Shown: one piece after another, positions 6,248 to 16,060 of the stretch
Position numbering within the stretch: position 1 is the stretch's first letter
How the letters are laid out: every line of letters starts with the position of its first letter
Translations under genes and position numbers: made by a program
The notes under the pieces: generated by a model
The model's database searches: none
The model's input: the letters and a program-made list of their open reading frames with translations, nothing else
What the model was told of the DNA's origin: nothing
Source: Bradyrhizobium sp. Ec3.3
GTDB lineage: Bacteria; Pseudomonadota; Alphaproteobacteria; Rhizobiales; Xanthobacteraceae
Reading direction: 5' to 3'
DNA length: 64,000 nt
Assembly (NCBI RefSeq): GCF_000472925.1
Contig: NZ_AXAS01000017.1
Location: 1-64,000 of the forward strand

Positions 6248-8524
6248 TTGAACTGTCTTGGAATGCTGCGGTCGGCGGGACTTGCGACCGCGTCCGCTTT
6301 GGTGCTGTTGCCGCAAGTTTCGATCGCTCAATCCTCGGGATCCTCGTCGCAGAGCGGTGCGCAAGCCTTGCCGCCGGTTACCGTGGCTTCGCCTGAGCCC
6401 CGCCGCCGCGCGGCCGCCGCGGCGCCGCGTCGAACGCCGCGCGCGGCGGCGCAGAGCGCGAGCGAGAGAAAGCCGCAGCCTGAGCGCAACGTCGGATTCG
6501 TCGAGACGCCGCGCGGTCCGGTCCACGGCTATGTCGCTAACCGCAGCTCGTCCGGCACCAAGACCAACACGCCGATCATGGAGACGCCGCAATCGGTGTC
6601 GGTCATCGGCGCCGAAGAGATCCGCGACCAGAAGCCGAACAAGCTGGATGAGGTGCTGCGCTATTCGGCGGGCGTGCGCGCCGGAACCTTCGGTGCCGAC
6701 ACCCGCAATGACTGGTGGCTGATCCGCGGCTTCAAATCCGACGATGTCGGCCTGTTCCTCGACGGCATGCAGCTCTTCTACACGTCCTATGCAAGCTGGA
6801 AGCTCCAGCCCCTCAACATGGAGCGCGTCGAGGTGCTGCGCGGTCCCTCGGCAGTGCTCTATGGCGGCTCGAGCCCGAGCGGCATCGTCAACGTCATCAG
6901 CAAGATGCCGCCCAGCGAGCCGATCCGCTACATCGAGACCGGCGTCAACAATTTCGGCAACGCCTATGTCGGCTTCGATGTCGGTGGTCCCGTCGCGACG
7001 AGCCCTGAGAACGGAAAGCTGTTCTATCGCGTCGTCGGTCAGGTCCAGAACGGCGGCACCCAGGTCGACTTCACGCCCGACAACAACTACTTCATCGCGC
7101 CGTCGGTCACCTGGAAACCGGATGCCGACACGACGTTCACCGTCCTGGCTTCGGCGTCGAAGCAGGATACCCGCGGCATCAACTTCCTGCCGTATCAGGG
7201 CACGGTGACCAACGCAGCGTTCGGCCGCATCCCGACGAGCACGTTCCTCGGCGATCCCAGCATCGACAAGTTCACGCGCGAGCAGGAGATGCTCGGCTAT
7301 CAGTTCGAGCGCAATCTCAACGACAGCCTGACCTTCCGGCAGAATGCGCGGTTTGCGCATGTCGACGTGACCTATCGCGGCCTCGTCGCCAACGGCTATT
7401 CCAACGCCACGACGGGCGATATCGCGCGCTACAATTGGTATGCGAAGGACACCGCCAACCAGGCCAATCTCGACAACCAGTTGGAGTATCGTTTCGACAC
7501 TGGCCTGTTGAAGCACACGATGCTGTTCGGCGTCGATTTGCGGGGCTACCAGATCGACGACTACCAGCAGTTCCAGTTCGGCACCACGCCGTCGATCAAT
7601 GTCTTCAGTCCGGTCTACGGTCTCAATGTGCCATTTACGAACGGGCCGTTCCGCAACTTCCTAATCACGCAGAAGCAGGCCGGCACTTACCTTCAGGACC
7701 AGATCAAGCTCGGCAATTTCACGCTCGTGGTGAGCGGCCGCAATGATTGGGTCGAGACGACCCAGGCCGCTCGCGACACGGGGGCCATAGTCGCCAGCCG
7801 CGATGACAGCAGGTTCAGCGGGCGCGCGGGCCTCATCTACAATTTCGACAACGGCCTTGCGCCCTACGTGTCCTATGCGACGAGCTACAATCCGGTCATT
7901 GGCCTCAATGCCAACAACCAGTTGCTCCTGCCGGAAACCGGCAAGCAGGTCGAGGTCGGCCTGAAGGTGCAGCCGAAGTGGTTCGACGGTTACTTCACGG
8001 TCTCGGCCTTCGACCTGAAGCGTCAGAACGCGCTGACCACCGATCCGTCAAATGCGCTGTTGCAGAACCAGACCGGCGAGGTCACCTCGCGCGGCATCGA
8101 GCTCGAGGCGGTAGCCAATGTCACGAAGGAGTTGAAGCTGATCGGCGCCTTCACCAGCTATCATCTCTTCACCAGCAAGGATCTCGATTCATCGCTAATC
8201 GGCAAGACGCCGACCAACACGCCTGAGCTCCTGGCCTCGGGCTGGGCCGACTACACGTTCAAGGAGGGACCGCTGGCGGGGTTCGGCTTCGGCGGGGGCG
8301 TGCGCTATGTCGGCTCGTCCTGGGCTGACACCGCCAACACGCTCGAGGTTCCCGCCGTCGTGCTCGGCGATCTCGCGCTTCACTACGAATGGCAGAATTG
8401 GCGCACCGCGCTGAACGTGATCAACGTGACCGACAAGAACTATGTCGCCAGTTGTGCGTCGGCGACGTCCTGCTTCTACGGCGATCGCCGGCGCGTCACA
8501 GCCAGCGTGTCGTACAAATGGTGA
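6248..8524 (+). CDS. TonB-dependent siderophore receptor
   Basis: A ~755-residue outer-membrane receptor of the ferric-hydroxamate/ferrioxamine type. An N-terminal signal peptide (SALVLLPQVSIAQ) is followed by an Ala/Arg/Pro-rich linker, then a plug domain with PIMETPQSVSVIGAEEIRDQ and NVISKMP, and a 22-strand barrel ending in the aromatic C-terminus SVSYKW. It would take up a ferric siderophore using TonB energy. The frame opens at a TTG (6248) with an in-frame ATG at 6263; neither has a strong ribosome binding site, so the start is uncertain. The following PepSY gene begins 22 bases later, making an iron-uptake operon. Confidence 0.92.
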   Translation: MNCLGMLRSAGLATASALVLLPQVSIAQSSGSSSQSGAQALPPVTVASPEPRRRAAAAAPRRTPRAAAQSASERKPQPERNVGFVETPRGPVHGYVANRSSSGTKTNTPIMETPQSVSVIGAEEIRDQKPNKLDEVLRYSAGVRAGTFGADTRNDWWLIRGFKSDDVGLFLDGMQLFYTSYASWKLQPLNMERVEVLRGPSAVLYGGSSPSGIVNVISKMPPSEPIRYIETGVNNFGNAYVGFDVGGPVATSPENGKLFYRVVGQVQNGGTQVDFTPDNNYFIAPSVTWKPDADTTFTVLASASKQDTRGINFLPYQGTVTNAAFGRIPTSTFLGDPSIDKFTREQEMLGYQFERNLNDSLTFRQNARFAHVDVTYRGLVANGYSNATTGDIARYNWYAKDTANQANLDNQLEYRFDTGLLKHTMLFGVDLRGYQIDDYQQFQFGTTPSINVFSPVYGLNVPFTNGPFRNFLITQKQAGTYLQDQIKLGNFTLVVSGRNDWVETTQAARDTGAIVASRDDSRFSGRAGLIYNFDNGLAPYVSYATSYNPVIGLNANNQLLLPETGKQVEVGLKVQPKWFDGYFTVSAFDLKRQNALTTDPSNALLQNQTGEVTSRGIELEAVANVTKELKLIGAFTSYHLFTSKDLDSSLIGKTPTNTPELLASGWADYTFKEGPLAGFGFGGGVRYVGSSWADTANTLEVPAVVLGDLALHYEWQNWRTALNVINVTDKNYVASCASATSCFYGDRRRVTASVSYKW

Positions 8525-8546
8525 GGGCAGGCGAGGGGATCGCGTC

Positions 8547-9683
8547 GTGAAGGCGCGCACCGTCAGGGTCTGGTCCGTGGTCCACACCTGGACCAGCCTG
8601 ATCTCGACCGTGTTCCTGCTCCTGCTCTGCCTGACCGGCCTGCCGCTGATCTTCCATCACGAGATCGATGAGCTTCTGGGCTATGCCCCCCGCCCCGAAG
8701 CTCATGCGGGCGCGGCGCGTGCGACCACCCAGGAGGTCGCCGACGCCGCGCTTGCAGCCGATCCGGGGCGGGTGCTGCAGTATATCTCCTGGGACAAGGA
8801 CGAACCCGGGATCGTGTTCGCATTCACCAATAGCGCGCCGGACGGCCCGCCGGACAATGCCACCGTGCGTGCCGTCGATGCGGTCTCGGCCAGGCTGCTC
8901 GGACCCGTCGGCGTCGGGCCGATGCTGATCGTGCTCAAACTGCACACGGACATGTTCGCCGGCCAGGCCGGAAAGCTGTTTCTCGGCGCGATGGGGCTCA
9001 TGTTCGCGGTCGCGATCATCTCCGGCGTGGTGCTGTACCGGCCGTTCACCCGCCGCCTGCGCTTTGCAACCATCCGCGCTTCCGCCGCGCGCCGCGTGGT
9101 CTGGCTCGACTGGCATAATCTGATCGGCGTGGTGACGGTTGTCTGGGCGCTGGTGGTCGGGCTGACCGGCGTGATCAACACCTGGGCCGAGCTGATGCTC
9201 GATCAATGGAAGGCGACCGAACTGGCGAGCATGGTCGGGCCCTATGCCGGCAAGCCGCCGCCGCTGCGTCTGGCCTCGCTTGACGGCGTCGTCGCCCGCG
9301 CCAGGGCGGCCGCACCCGGCATGGACATCGCCTTCATCGCCTTCCCGGGCACCCCGTTCACGTCATCGCACCATTTCGCGGCGTTCATGCGCGGCGATAC
9401 CGCGCTTACGGCGCGCCTGCTGAAGCCTGTGCTGCTGGACGGGGAGACCGGGGAGGTCGCCGACAGCCGGGCGCTGCCGGCATATCTCCAGGCGCTCTTG
9501 ATTTCGCAACCGCTGCATTTCGGCGACTATGGCGGTATGCCGCTGAAGGTGATCTGGGCCGCGCTCGACGTGCTCACGATGATCGTGATCGGCAGCGGCC
9601 TCTACCTTTGGCTGGCGCGGCGGCGGAAGCGGGGACCCGCCCGCGCCGACGCATTCGCCAAACGAGCCCCGGTCCCGTCATGA
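8547..9683 (+). CDS. PepSY-associated membrane protein (PiuB-like)
   Basis: A 378-residue inner-membrane protein. The start is a GTG at 8547 with GAGGGG eight bases ahead; longer frames overlap the receptor gene. It has four membrane segments, one near the N-terminus (LISTVFLLLLCLTGLPLIF), a periplasmic PepSY region, a central pair including LIGVVTVVWALVVGLTGVI, and a C-terminal one before a basic tail. Proteins of this family sit beside siderophore receptors and are thought to reduce ferric siderophores in the periplasm; that role is inferred. Its stop overlaps the next start. Confidence 0.88.
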   Translation: MKARTVRVWSVVHTWTSLISTVFLLLLCLTGLPLIFHHEIDELLGYAPRPEAHAGAARATTQEVADAALAADPGRVLQYISWDKDEPGIVFAFTNSAPDGPPDNATVRAVDAVSARLLGPVGVGPMLIVLKLHTDMFAGQAGKLFLGAMGLMFAVAIISGVVLYRPFTRRLRFATIRASAARRVVWLDWHNLIGVVTVVWALVVGLTGVINTWAELMLDQWKATELASMVGPYAGKPPPLRLASLDGVVARARAAAPGMDIAFIAFPGTPFTSSHHFAAFMRGDTALTARLLKPVLLDGETGEVADSRALPAYLQALLISQPLHFGDYGGMPLKVIWAALDVLTMIVIGSGLYLWLARRRKRGPARADAFAKRAPVPS

Positions 9684-9889
9684 TGCATGGCTCGTCCGGC
9701 CGCTCGCGTCCGTGGATACGGGTCTTCGGCGCGCCGATTCTGATTGCGGTGGCGACCTCGATCGGCCTGTTGGCGGCGCTGCTCTGGGGCGAGATCGGCA
9801 AATATGTCGCTTGGGTGACGGTCGGCTTTCCCGTGCTCGTCATTCCCTGGGCCTGGCTGCGCCGCGGCAGGACAGCAAAGCCGTCCTAG
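9680..9889 (+). CDS. Small two-segment membrane protein
   Basis: A 69-residue protein whose ATG (9680) overlaps the PepSY gene's stop (ATGA), so translation is probably coupled. It has two hydrophobic segments (about residues 12-32 and 38-56) and a basic C-terminus. Small proteins like this commonly end siderophore receptor / PepSY operons. Its biochemical role is unknown; a helper of the PepSY protein is the contextual guess. Confidence 0.75.
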   Translation: MMHGSSGRSRPWIRVFGAPILIAVATSIGLLAALLWGEIGKYVAWVTVGFPVLVIPWAWLRRGRTAKPS

Positions 9890-9912
9890 ACACCCCGAGA
9901 CGCGGTCCGACG

Positions 9913-9928
9913 TGCTCCGCGCGGAGCA
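9913..9928. promoter_or_regulatory. Perfect 16-base GC-rich palindrome
   Basis: TGCTCCGCGCGGAGCA is a perfect inverted repeat between the iron-uptake operon and the nuo operon. There is no T-tract, so it is not a canonical terminator. It may still stop or pause transcription, or bind a regulator. Confidence 0.35.
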
Positions 9929-10057
9929 TCCGCCGACGGCGGGGAGACTGACATGGATGCCCTTGCTGGGGCGGCCGTTCTGCTCCATACCAACCGCGGG
10001 GCGATTCCGGGATTACCACTGTTCTGGGGGCGGCAAAGGGCCTAAAAACAGCGCGTC

Positions 10058-10086
10058 TTGCACCCTTTGGTGCACTGCGCTAAGGC
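10058..10086 (+). promoter_or_regulatory. Candidate nuo operon promoter
   Basis: TTGCAC (10058-10063) and TAAGGC (10081-10086) are separated by 17 bases and lie about 70 bases ahead of the nuoA start. The -35 is good and the -10 weak, as is common for alphaproteobacterial housekeeping promoters. Assigned by inspection only. Confidence 0.35.
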
Positions 10087-10153
10087 TCAGAACAATTCCA
10101 AATTGGGACGAATCCGCGAGCCACCCGAGGCTTGCGGGAAAAAGGGCTCGCCA

Positions 10154-10519
10154 ATGAGCGGCATTCTGCAGAACTATCTTCCACTTGTGGTCTTTATAGG
10201 GGTAGCGGGCCTGATTGGCCTCGTGCTGCTGATCGCGCCCTTCATCGTGGCGTTCCAGCAGCCGGATCCGGAAAAGCTGTCGGCGTATGAGTGCGGTTTC
10301 AACGCCTTCGACGACGCCCGGATGAAGTTCGACGTCCGCTTCTACCTGGTCGCCATCCTCTTCATCATCTTCGACCTCGAGGTGGCGTTCCTGTTCCCCT
10401 GGGCGGTAGCGTTCGGCAAGCTTGGTGCGACAGGCTTCTGGTCCATGGTGGTGTTCCTCGCCGTGCTGACGGTGGGGTTTGCCTATGAATGGAAGAAAGG
10501 GGCACTCGAATGGGATTGA
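10154..10519 (+). CDS. nuoA: NADH-quinone oxidoreductase subunit A
   Basis: A 121-residue complex I membrane subunit of normal length with three membrane segments. The conserved loop YECGFNAFDDARMKFDVRFY contains the Cys characteristic of NuoA/ND3. It helps join the peripheral arm to the membrane arm near the quinone site. The start at 10154 fits the family; a longer frame from 10058 runs over the probable promoter. Its stop lies inside the start of nuoB. Confidence 0.97.
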   Translation: MSGILQNYLPLVVFIGVAGLIGLVLLIAPFIVAFQQPDPEKLSAYECGFNAFDDARMKFDVRFYLVAILFIIFDLEVAFLFPWAVAFGKLGATGFWSMVVFLAVLTVGFAYEWKKGALEWD

Positions 10520-11100
10520 ACCCTGCCACACAGTCCTCCGGTCCGGTTCTAGCGCCGGCCCCCAAGGGCATTCTCGACCCGTCGACCGGCAAGCCGGTCG
10601 GAGCCAACGATCCGTTCTTCCTCGAGGTCAATCACGAGCTGTCCGACAAGGGCTTCTTCGTTGCGGCCACAGATGATCTGATCACCTGGGCGCGCACGGG
10701 CTCGCTGATGTGGATGACCTTCGGTCTCGCCTGCTGCGCGGTCGAGATGATGCAGGTCTCGATGCCGCGCTACGACGTCGAGCGCTTCGGCTTTGCGCCA
10801 CGTGCCTCGCCGCGCCAGTCCGACGTGATGATCGTCGCAGGCACCCTGACCAACAAGATGGCCCCGGCGCTGCGCAAGGTCTACGACCAGATGCCAGAGC
10901 CGCGCTACGTCATCTCCATGGGCTCCTGCGCCAATGGCGGCGGCTACTATCATTATTCCTACTCGGTCGTGCGCGGTTGCGACCGCATCGTGCCGATCGA
11001 CATCTACGTGCCGGGCTGCCCGCCCACGGCGGAAGCGCTGCTCTATGGCGTGCTGCTGTTGCAAAAGAAGATCCGGCGCACCGGCACCATCGAACGCTAA
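10510..11100 (+). CDS. nuoB: NADH-quinone oxidoreductase subunit B
   Basis: A 196-residue subunit that holds the terminal cluster N2 next to quinone. The ligands are visible as the tandem CC in GLACCAVEMM, the Cys in GSCANGGGYY and the Cys in VPGCPPTAEALLYG. The N-terminal ~35 residues are a variable Pro-rich extension. The ATG at 10510 overlaps nuoA by ten bases, indicating translational coupling. Confidence 0.97.
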   Translation: MGLNPATQSSGPVLAPAPKGILDPSTGKPVGANDPFFLEVNHELSDKGFFVAATDDLITWARTGSLMWMTFGLACCAVEMMQVSMPRYDVERFGFAPRASPRQSDVMIVAGTLTNKMAPALRKVYDQMPEPRYVISMGSCANGGGYYHYSYSVVRGCDRIVPIDIYVPGCPPTAEALLYGVLLLQKKIRRTGTIER

Positions 11101-11111
11101 GGTTTTACGTC

Positions 11112-11723
11112 ATGGACGACGGCAAGCTCGACGCCCTTGGGCAAACGATCGTTAGCGCGCTTCCGGGCGCCGCCACCGGTCACGCGGTGGCCTTCAACCA
11201 GCTCACGGTGGACGTCGAGGCCGCCAAGATCGTTGAGGTGGTCAAGTACCTCCGCGACGATCCGAACTGCCGCTTCGTCAACTTTACCGACGTGACGGCG
11301 GTGGATTACCCGTCGCGCGAGAAGCGCTTCGACGTCGTCTATCATCTGATGTCGCCGACCCTGAACACCCGGATCCGGCTCAAGGCGCAGGCCGATGAGA
11401 CCACGCAGGTGCCGTCGCTGATCGAGGTGTTTCCCGGCGCCGACTGGTTCGAGCGCGAGACCTACGACCTCTATGGCGTGATCTTCGTCGGCCATCCCGA
11501 CATGCGCCGCATCCTCACCGATTACGGTTTCGAGGGGCATCCGCTGCGCAAGGACTTCCCGCTCACCGGTTTCGTCGAGGTCCGCTACGACGACCAGGAG
11601 AAGCGGGTTGTGTACGAGCCGGTCCGGCTCAACCAGGAATTCCGCAAGTTTGATTTCCTGTCGCCGTGGGAAGGGGCGGACTATCCGCTGCCCGGCGATG
11701 AGAAGGCGGGGCCGAAGGTCTGA
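11112..11723 (+). CDS. nuoC: NADH-quinone oxidoreductase subunit C
   Basis: A 203-residue peripheral-arm subunit (30 kDa type). The family signature is seen in ERETYDLYGVIFVGHPDMRR, followed by GFEGHPLRKDFPLTG. It is a separate protein here, not fused to NuoD as in Escherichia coli. The start follows nuoB by 11 bases; the longer open frame upstream is a shadow of nuoB. Confidence 0.96.
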   Translation: MDDGKLDALGQTIVSALPGAATGHAVAFNQLTVDVEAAKIVEVVKYLRDDPNCRFVNFTDVTAVDYPSREKRFDVVYHLMSPTLNTRIRLKAQADETTQVPSLIEVFPGADWFERETYDLYGVIFVGHPDMRRILTDYGFEGHPLRKDFPLTGFVEVRYDDQEKRVVYEPVRLNQEFRKFDFLSPWEGADYPLPGDEKAGPKV

Positions 11724-11725
11724 TC

Positions 11726-12922
11726 ATGAACGAACAACCTGAGAACCTCCGTAATTTCACCATCAACTTTGGTCCGCAGCATCCGGCGGCACATGGCGTG
11801 TTGCGCCTCGTGCTCGAACTGGATGGTGAAATCGTCGCGCGCGTCGATCCCCATATCGGTCTGCTTCACCGCGGCACGGAAAAGCTGATCGAGCAGAAGA
11901 CGTACTTGCAGGCGATTCCTTATTTCGATCGCCTGGACTACGTCGCGCCGATGAACCAGGAGCACGCTTTCTGCCTTGCGGCGGAAAAGCTGCTTGGCAT
12001 TGAGGTGCCGCGCCGCGGCCAGTTGATCCGCGTGCTCTATTGCGAGATCGGCCGCATCCTCTCGCATCTTCTCAACGTGACCACGCAGGCGATGGACGTC
12101 GGCGCGCTGACCCCGCCGCTGTGGGGCTTCGAAGAGCGCGAGAAGCTGATGGTGTTCTACGAGCGCGCCTCGGGCAGCCGTATGCACGCAGCTTTTTTCC
12201 GCGTCGGCGGCGTGCACCAGGACCTGCCGCCCAAGCTGATCAACGACATCGAGGCCTGGTGCGATCCGTTCCTGAAAGTGGTCGACGACCTCGACCGCCT
12301 GCTCACCGCCAACCGCATCTTCAAGCAGCGTAACGTCGATATCGGCGTGGTGCCGCTGAAGGAAGCCTGGGAGTGGGGTTTTTCGGGCGTGATGGTGCGC
12401 GGCTCGGGCGCGGCCTGGGACCTGCGCAAGGCGCAGCCCTATGAATGCTATGCCGAGATGGAATTCGACGTTCCGATAGGCAAGAATGGCGACTGCTACG
12501 ACCGCTACCTGATCCGCATGGAAGAGATGCGCCAGTCGGTGCGGATCATGAGGCAGTGCATCGAGAAGCTGAAGGCGCCGGACGGGCAGGGGCCGGTCGC
12601 GGTCGAGGACAACAAGGTCTTCCCGCCGCGCCGCGGCGAGATGAAGCGCTCGATGGAAGCGCTCATCCATCACTTCAAGCTCTACACCGAAGGCGTCCAC
12701 GTGCCGGCCGGCGAGGTCTATGCCGCGGTCGAGGCGCCGAAGGGCGAGTTCGGCGTCTATCTCGTCTCCGACGGCACCAACAAGCCCTACAAGTGCAAGA
12801 TCCGCGCGCCGGGATTTGCCCATCTGCAGGCTATGGATCACATTTGCAGGGGCCATCTGCTCGCCGACGTCTCGGCCATCCTCGGCTCGCTCGACATCGT
12901 GTTCGGAGAGGTCGATCGGTGA
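11726..12922 (+). CDS. nuoD: NADH-quinone oxidoreductase subunit D
   Basis: A 398-residue 49 kDa-type subunit lining the quinone chamber. Motifs FGPQHPAAHGVLRL, HIGLLHRGTEKLIE and FDRLDYV near the N-terminus, and YPD-less C-terminus ending DIVFGEVDR, are typical. An early Arg in this subunit is dimethylated in mitochondria, which is relevant because a methyltransferase gene follows directly. It starts two bases after nuoC, and its TGA overlaps the next ATG. Confidence 0.97.
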   Translation: MNEQPENLRNFTINFGPQHPAAHGVLRLVLELDGEIVARVDPHIGLLHRGTEKLIEQKTYLQAIPYFDRLDYVAPMNQEHAFCLAAEKLLGIEVPRRGQLIRVLYCEIGRILSHLLNVTTQAMDVGALTPPLWGFEEREKLMVFYERASGSRMHAAFFRVGGVHQDLPPKLINDIEAWCDPFLKVVDDLDRLLTANRIFKQRNVDIGVVPLKEAWEWGFSGVMVRGSGAAWDLRKAQPYECYAEMEFDVPIGKNGDCYDRYLIRMEEMRQSVRIMRQCIEKLKAPDGQGPVAVEDNKVFPPRRGEMKRSMEALIHHFKLYTEGVHVPAGEVYAAVEAPKGEFGVYLVSDGTNKPYKCKIRAPGFAHLQAMDHICRGHLLADVSAILGSLDIVFGEVDR

Positions 12923-13884
12923 TGGCGCAGGCGCCAATCCAGTTTGACCGCGGCTCGGGGGCCCTTGAAGGGGCCAACCTGTGGGAGCGGACGGCTGCCT
13001 TGGCGCTGGTGACGGGATCGAAGATCTCCTCGCACTTCTCCCACATGGGCTACATCGCCTGCGCGAACCTGCTGCGGAAAACGCTGCCCGAGCGCAACAT
13101 CGCGATCAAGCTCAACCCAGACGCCGTCTTCGAATTTCCTTACGGCGACGGTTATTGGAGCAAGCTGCTCAACCGCTCCTACAATTACGAGGACGAGCTG
13201 GAGCTGTTGTTCGCGGACTCCGTCGACGTCGATTACACGCTGCTCGATTGCGGCGCGAACTACGGCTACTGGTCGGTGCTGGTGTCGAGCAAGCCGTTCG
13301 GCTCGCACAATGCGATCGCCATCGAGCCGTCGGGTCAGAACTATCCGAAGCTTGCGAACAACGCCCGCATCAACGGCAACCGTTTCGAGACCATGAAATG
13401 CGCGATCGGTGCCGAGCGCGGTACCGCGCGGCTGTCCGGCACCAAGCACGAGGCCTTCAGCATCGCCGGCGCCCCCTCGGCGGGCGGCGAGGAAGTGCCG
13501 GTGATTGCGCTCGACAATCTGCTCGATGACGGCAAGGTCGAGGGTGGCGGCAAGTATCTGATCAAGCTCGACGTCGAGGGCGTCGAGATCGAGGCCATCA
13601 AGGGCGGCAAGCGGCTTCTTGAAGGCGACAGCGTGATCATCTGCGAGGAGCACGGCAGCGACCGTTCGCACGCGGTGTCGCGCTACATCCTCGAACAGAC
13701 CCCGCTTAAGCTGATTGTCTACGATCCCAGCACCAATCGCATGGAGACGGTGACCGAACTCTCGATCCTCGATCGCATCAAGGTCTCCACCCACGTCGGC
13801 TACAACGTTTTCGGCACCGCAAGCGCATTCTGGCAGGACAGGATCGATGCCCTGAATGCGAAGGCTGTGCGCCGTATCCAGTGA
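12922..13884 (+). CDS. FkbM-family methyltransferase inside the nuo operon
   Basis: A 320-residue SAM-dependent methyltransferase. Motif I is LLDCGANYGYWS (residues ~108-119), followed by AIEPSGQNYPKL, and the FkbM C-terminal signature LDVEGVEIEAIKGG and VIICEEHG. The first ~75 residues are an extra domain without recognised motifs. Its ATG overlaps the nuoD stop (TGATG) and nuoE starts 12 bases after its stop, so it must be made with complex I. FkbM enzymes usually O-methylate small molecules or sugars. A role in complex I maturation is inferred from position only; the substrate is unknown. Confidence 0.9.
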   Translation: MAQAPIQFDRGSGALEGANLWERTAALALVTGSKISSHFSHMGYIACANLLRKTLPERNIAIKLNPDAVFEFPYGDGYWSKLLNRSYNYEDELELLFADSVDVDYTLLDCGANYGYWSVLVSSKPFGSHNAIAIEPSGQNYPKLANNARINGNRFETMKCAIGAERGTARLSGTKHEAFSIAGAPSAGGEEVPVIALDNLLDDGKVEGGGKYLIKLDVEGVEIEAIKGGKRLLEGDSVIICEEHGSDRSHAVSRYILEQTPLKLIVYDPSTNRMETVTELSILDRIKVSTHVGYNVFGTASAFWQDRIDALNAKAVRRIQ

Positions 13885-13896
13885 GAGATTGAAGAG

Positions 13897-14508
13897 ATGT
13901 CCGTTCGCCGCCTAGCGCCCAAGGAAGTCCAGCCCGCGAGCTTTGCGTTCACGGAGGAGAACCTCGCGTTCGCGAAGCAGCAGATCGCGAAGTATCCGGC
14001 CGGTCGCCAGGCCTCCGCCGTGATTGCGATTTTGTGGCGCGCGCAGGAGCAGAACGACGGCTGGGTGTCGGAAGCCGCAATCCGCGTGATCGCCGACATG
14101 CTCGACATGCCCTACATCCGCGTGCTGGAAGTTGCGACCTTCTACACGATGTTCCAGCTCGCGCCCGTCGGCAAGAAGGCCCACGTCCAGGTCTGCGGCA
14201 CCACGCCGTGCCGGCTGCGCGGCGCCGAAGACCTGATCCACGTCTGCGAGAGCCGGATCCATCACGAGCCCTTCCACCTTTCCAAGGACGGCAATTTCAG
14301 TTGGGAAGAGGTCGAGTGCCTGGGCGCCTGCGTGAACGCGCCGATGGTCCTGATCGGCAAGGACACCTATGAGGATCTGACCAAGGACAGCTTCGGTAAG
14401 GTGCTCGACGGCTTTGCCTCGGGCAATCCGCCCAAGCCCGGCCCGCAGAACGGCCGTCAGTTCTCGGCCCCCATCACCGGACCGACCACGCTGAAGGAGA
14501 CCACCTGA
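13897..14508 (+). CDS. nuoE: NADH-quinone oxidoreductase subunit E
   Basis: A 203-residue 24 kDa-type subunit with cluster N1a. The four ligands are in CGTTPC (C-x4-C) and CLGAC (C-x3-C), near residues 105-150. The C-terminus has a Pro-rich tail (NPPKPGPQNG) longer than in short homologues. GAAGAG precedes the ATG. Its stop overlaps the start of the small downstream gene. Confidence 0.96.
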   Translation: MSVRRLAPKEVQPASFAFTEENLAFAKQQIAKYPAGRQASAVIAILWRAQEQNDGWVSEAAIRVIADMLDMPYIRVLEVATFYTMFQLAPVGKKAHVQVCGTTPCRLRGAEDLIHVCESRIHHEPFHLSKDGNFSWEEVECLGACVNAPMVLIGKDTYEDLTKDSFGKVLDGFASGNPPKPGPQNGRQFSAPITGPTTLKETT

Positions 14509-14714
14509 TGCGTGATCTCGCGTCACCGGCAGCGGAGAGGAGCGGCGCCGTGAAGAAGTGGGGCTTCATCGCGATGCATGCCGCTGTCGCGGCCGCCTTC
14601 ATCTTCCTGCTGCAGCGCTTCACCCTGAACGCGTCGCTGGAAACCAGTCTGCTCTGGGCGCTGACCTTCGCTGTCTGCGCCGCCGGGCTTGCCTACAAGC
14701 AAGCCAACCGTTGA
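14508..14714 (+). CDS. Small membrane protein between nuoE and nuoF
   Basis: A 68-residue protein whose ATG shares a base with the nuoE stop (TGATG). It has a basic N-terminus and two hydrophobic segments, about residues 20-39 (FIAMHAAVAAAFIFLLQRF) and 46-63. It ends 15 bases before nuoF. It is not one of the 14 core Nuo subunits. Conservation of its place in other genomes would point to an accessory or assembly role; from this sequence alone the function is unknown. Confidence 0.75.
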   Translation: MRDLASPAAERSGAVKKWGFIAMHAAVAAAFIFLLQRFTLNASLETSLLWALTFAVCAAGLAYKQANR

Positions 14715-14729
14715 TCGGAAAGCACTGAA

Positions 14730-16055
<1,326 letters not shown>

Positions 16056-16060
16056 GAAGA

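Noticed and set aside
6014..7516. 500-residue minus-strand frame
   Set aside because: Antisense to the TonB receptor, which has clear family motifs; the frame has no motif or start signal of its own.
11681..12937. 418-residue minus-strand frame
   Set aside because: Antisense to nuoD; translation is rich in His, Arg and Asp without domain features.
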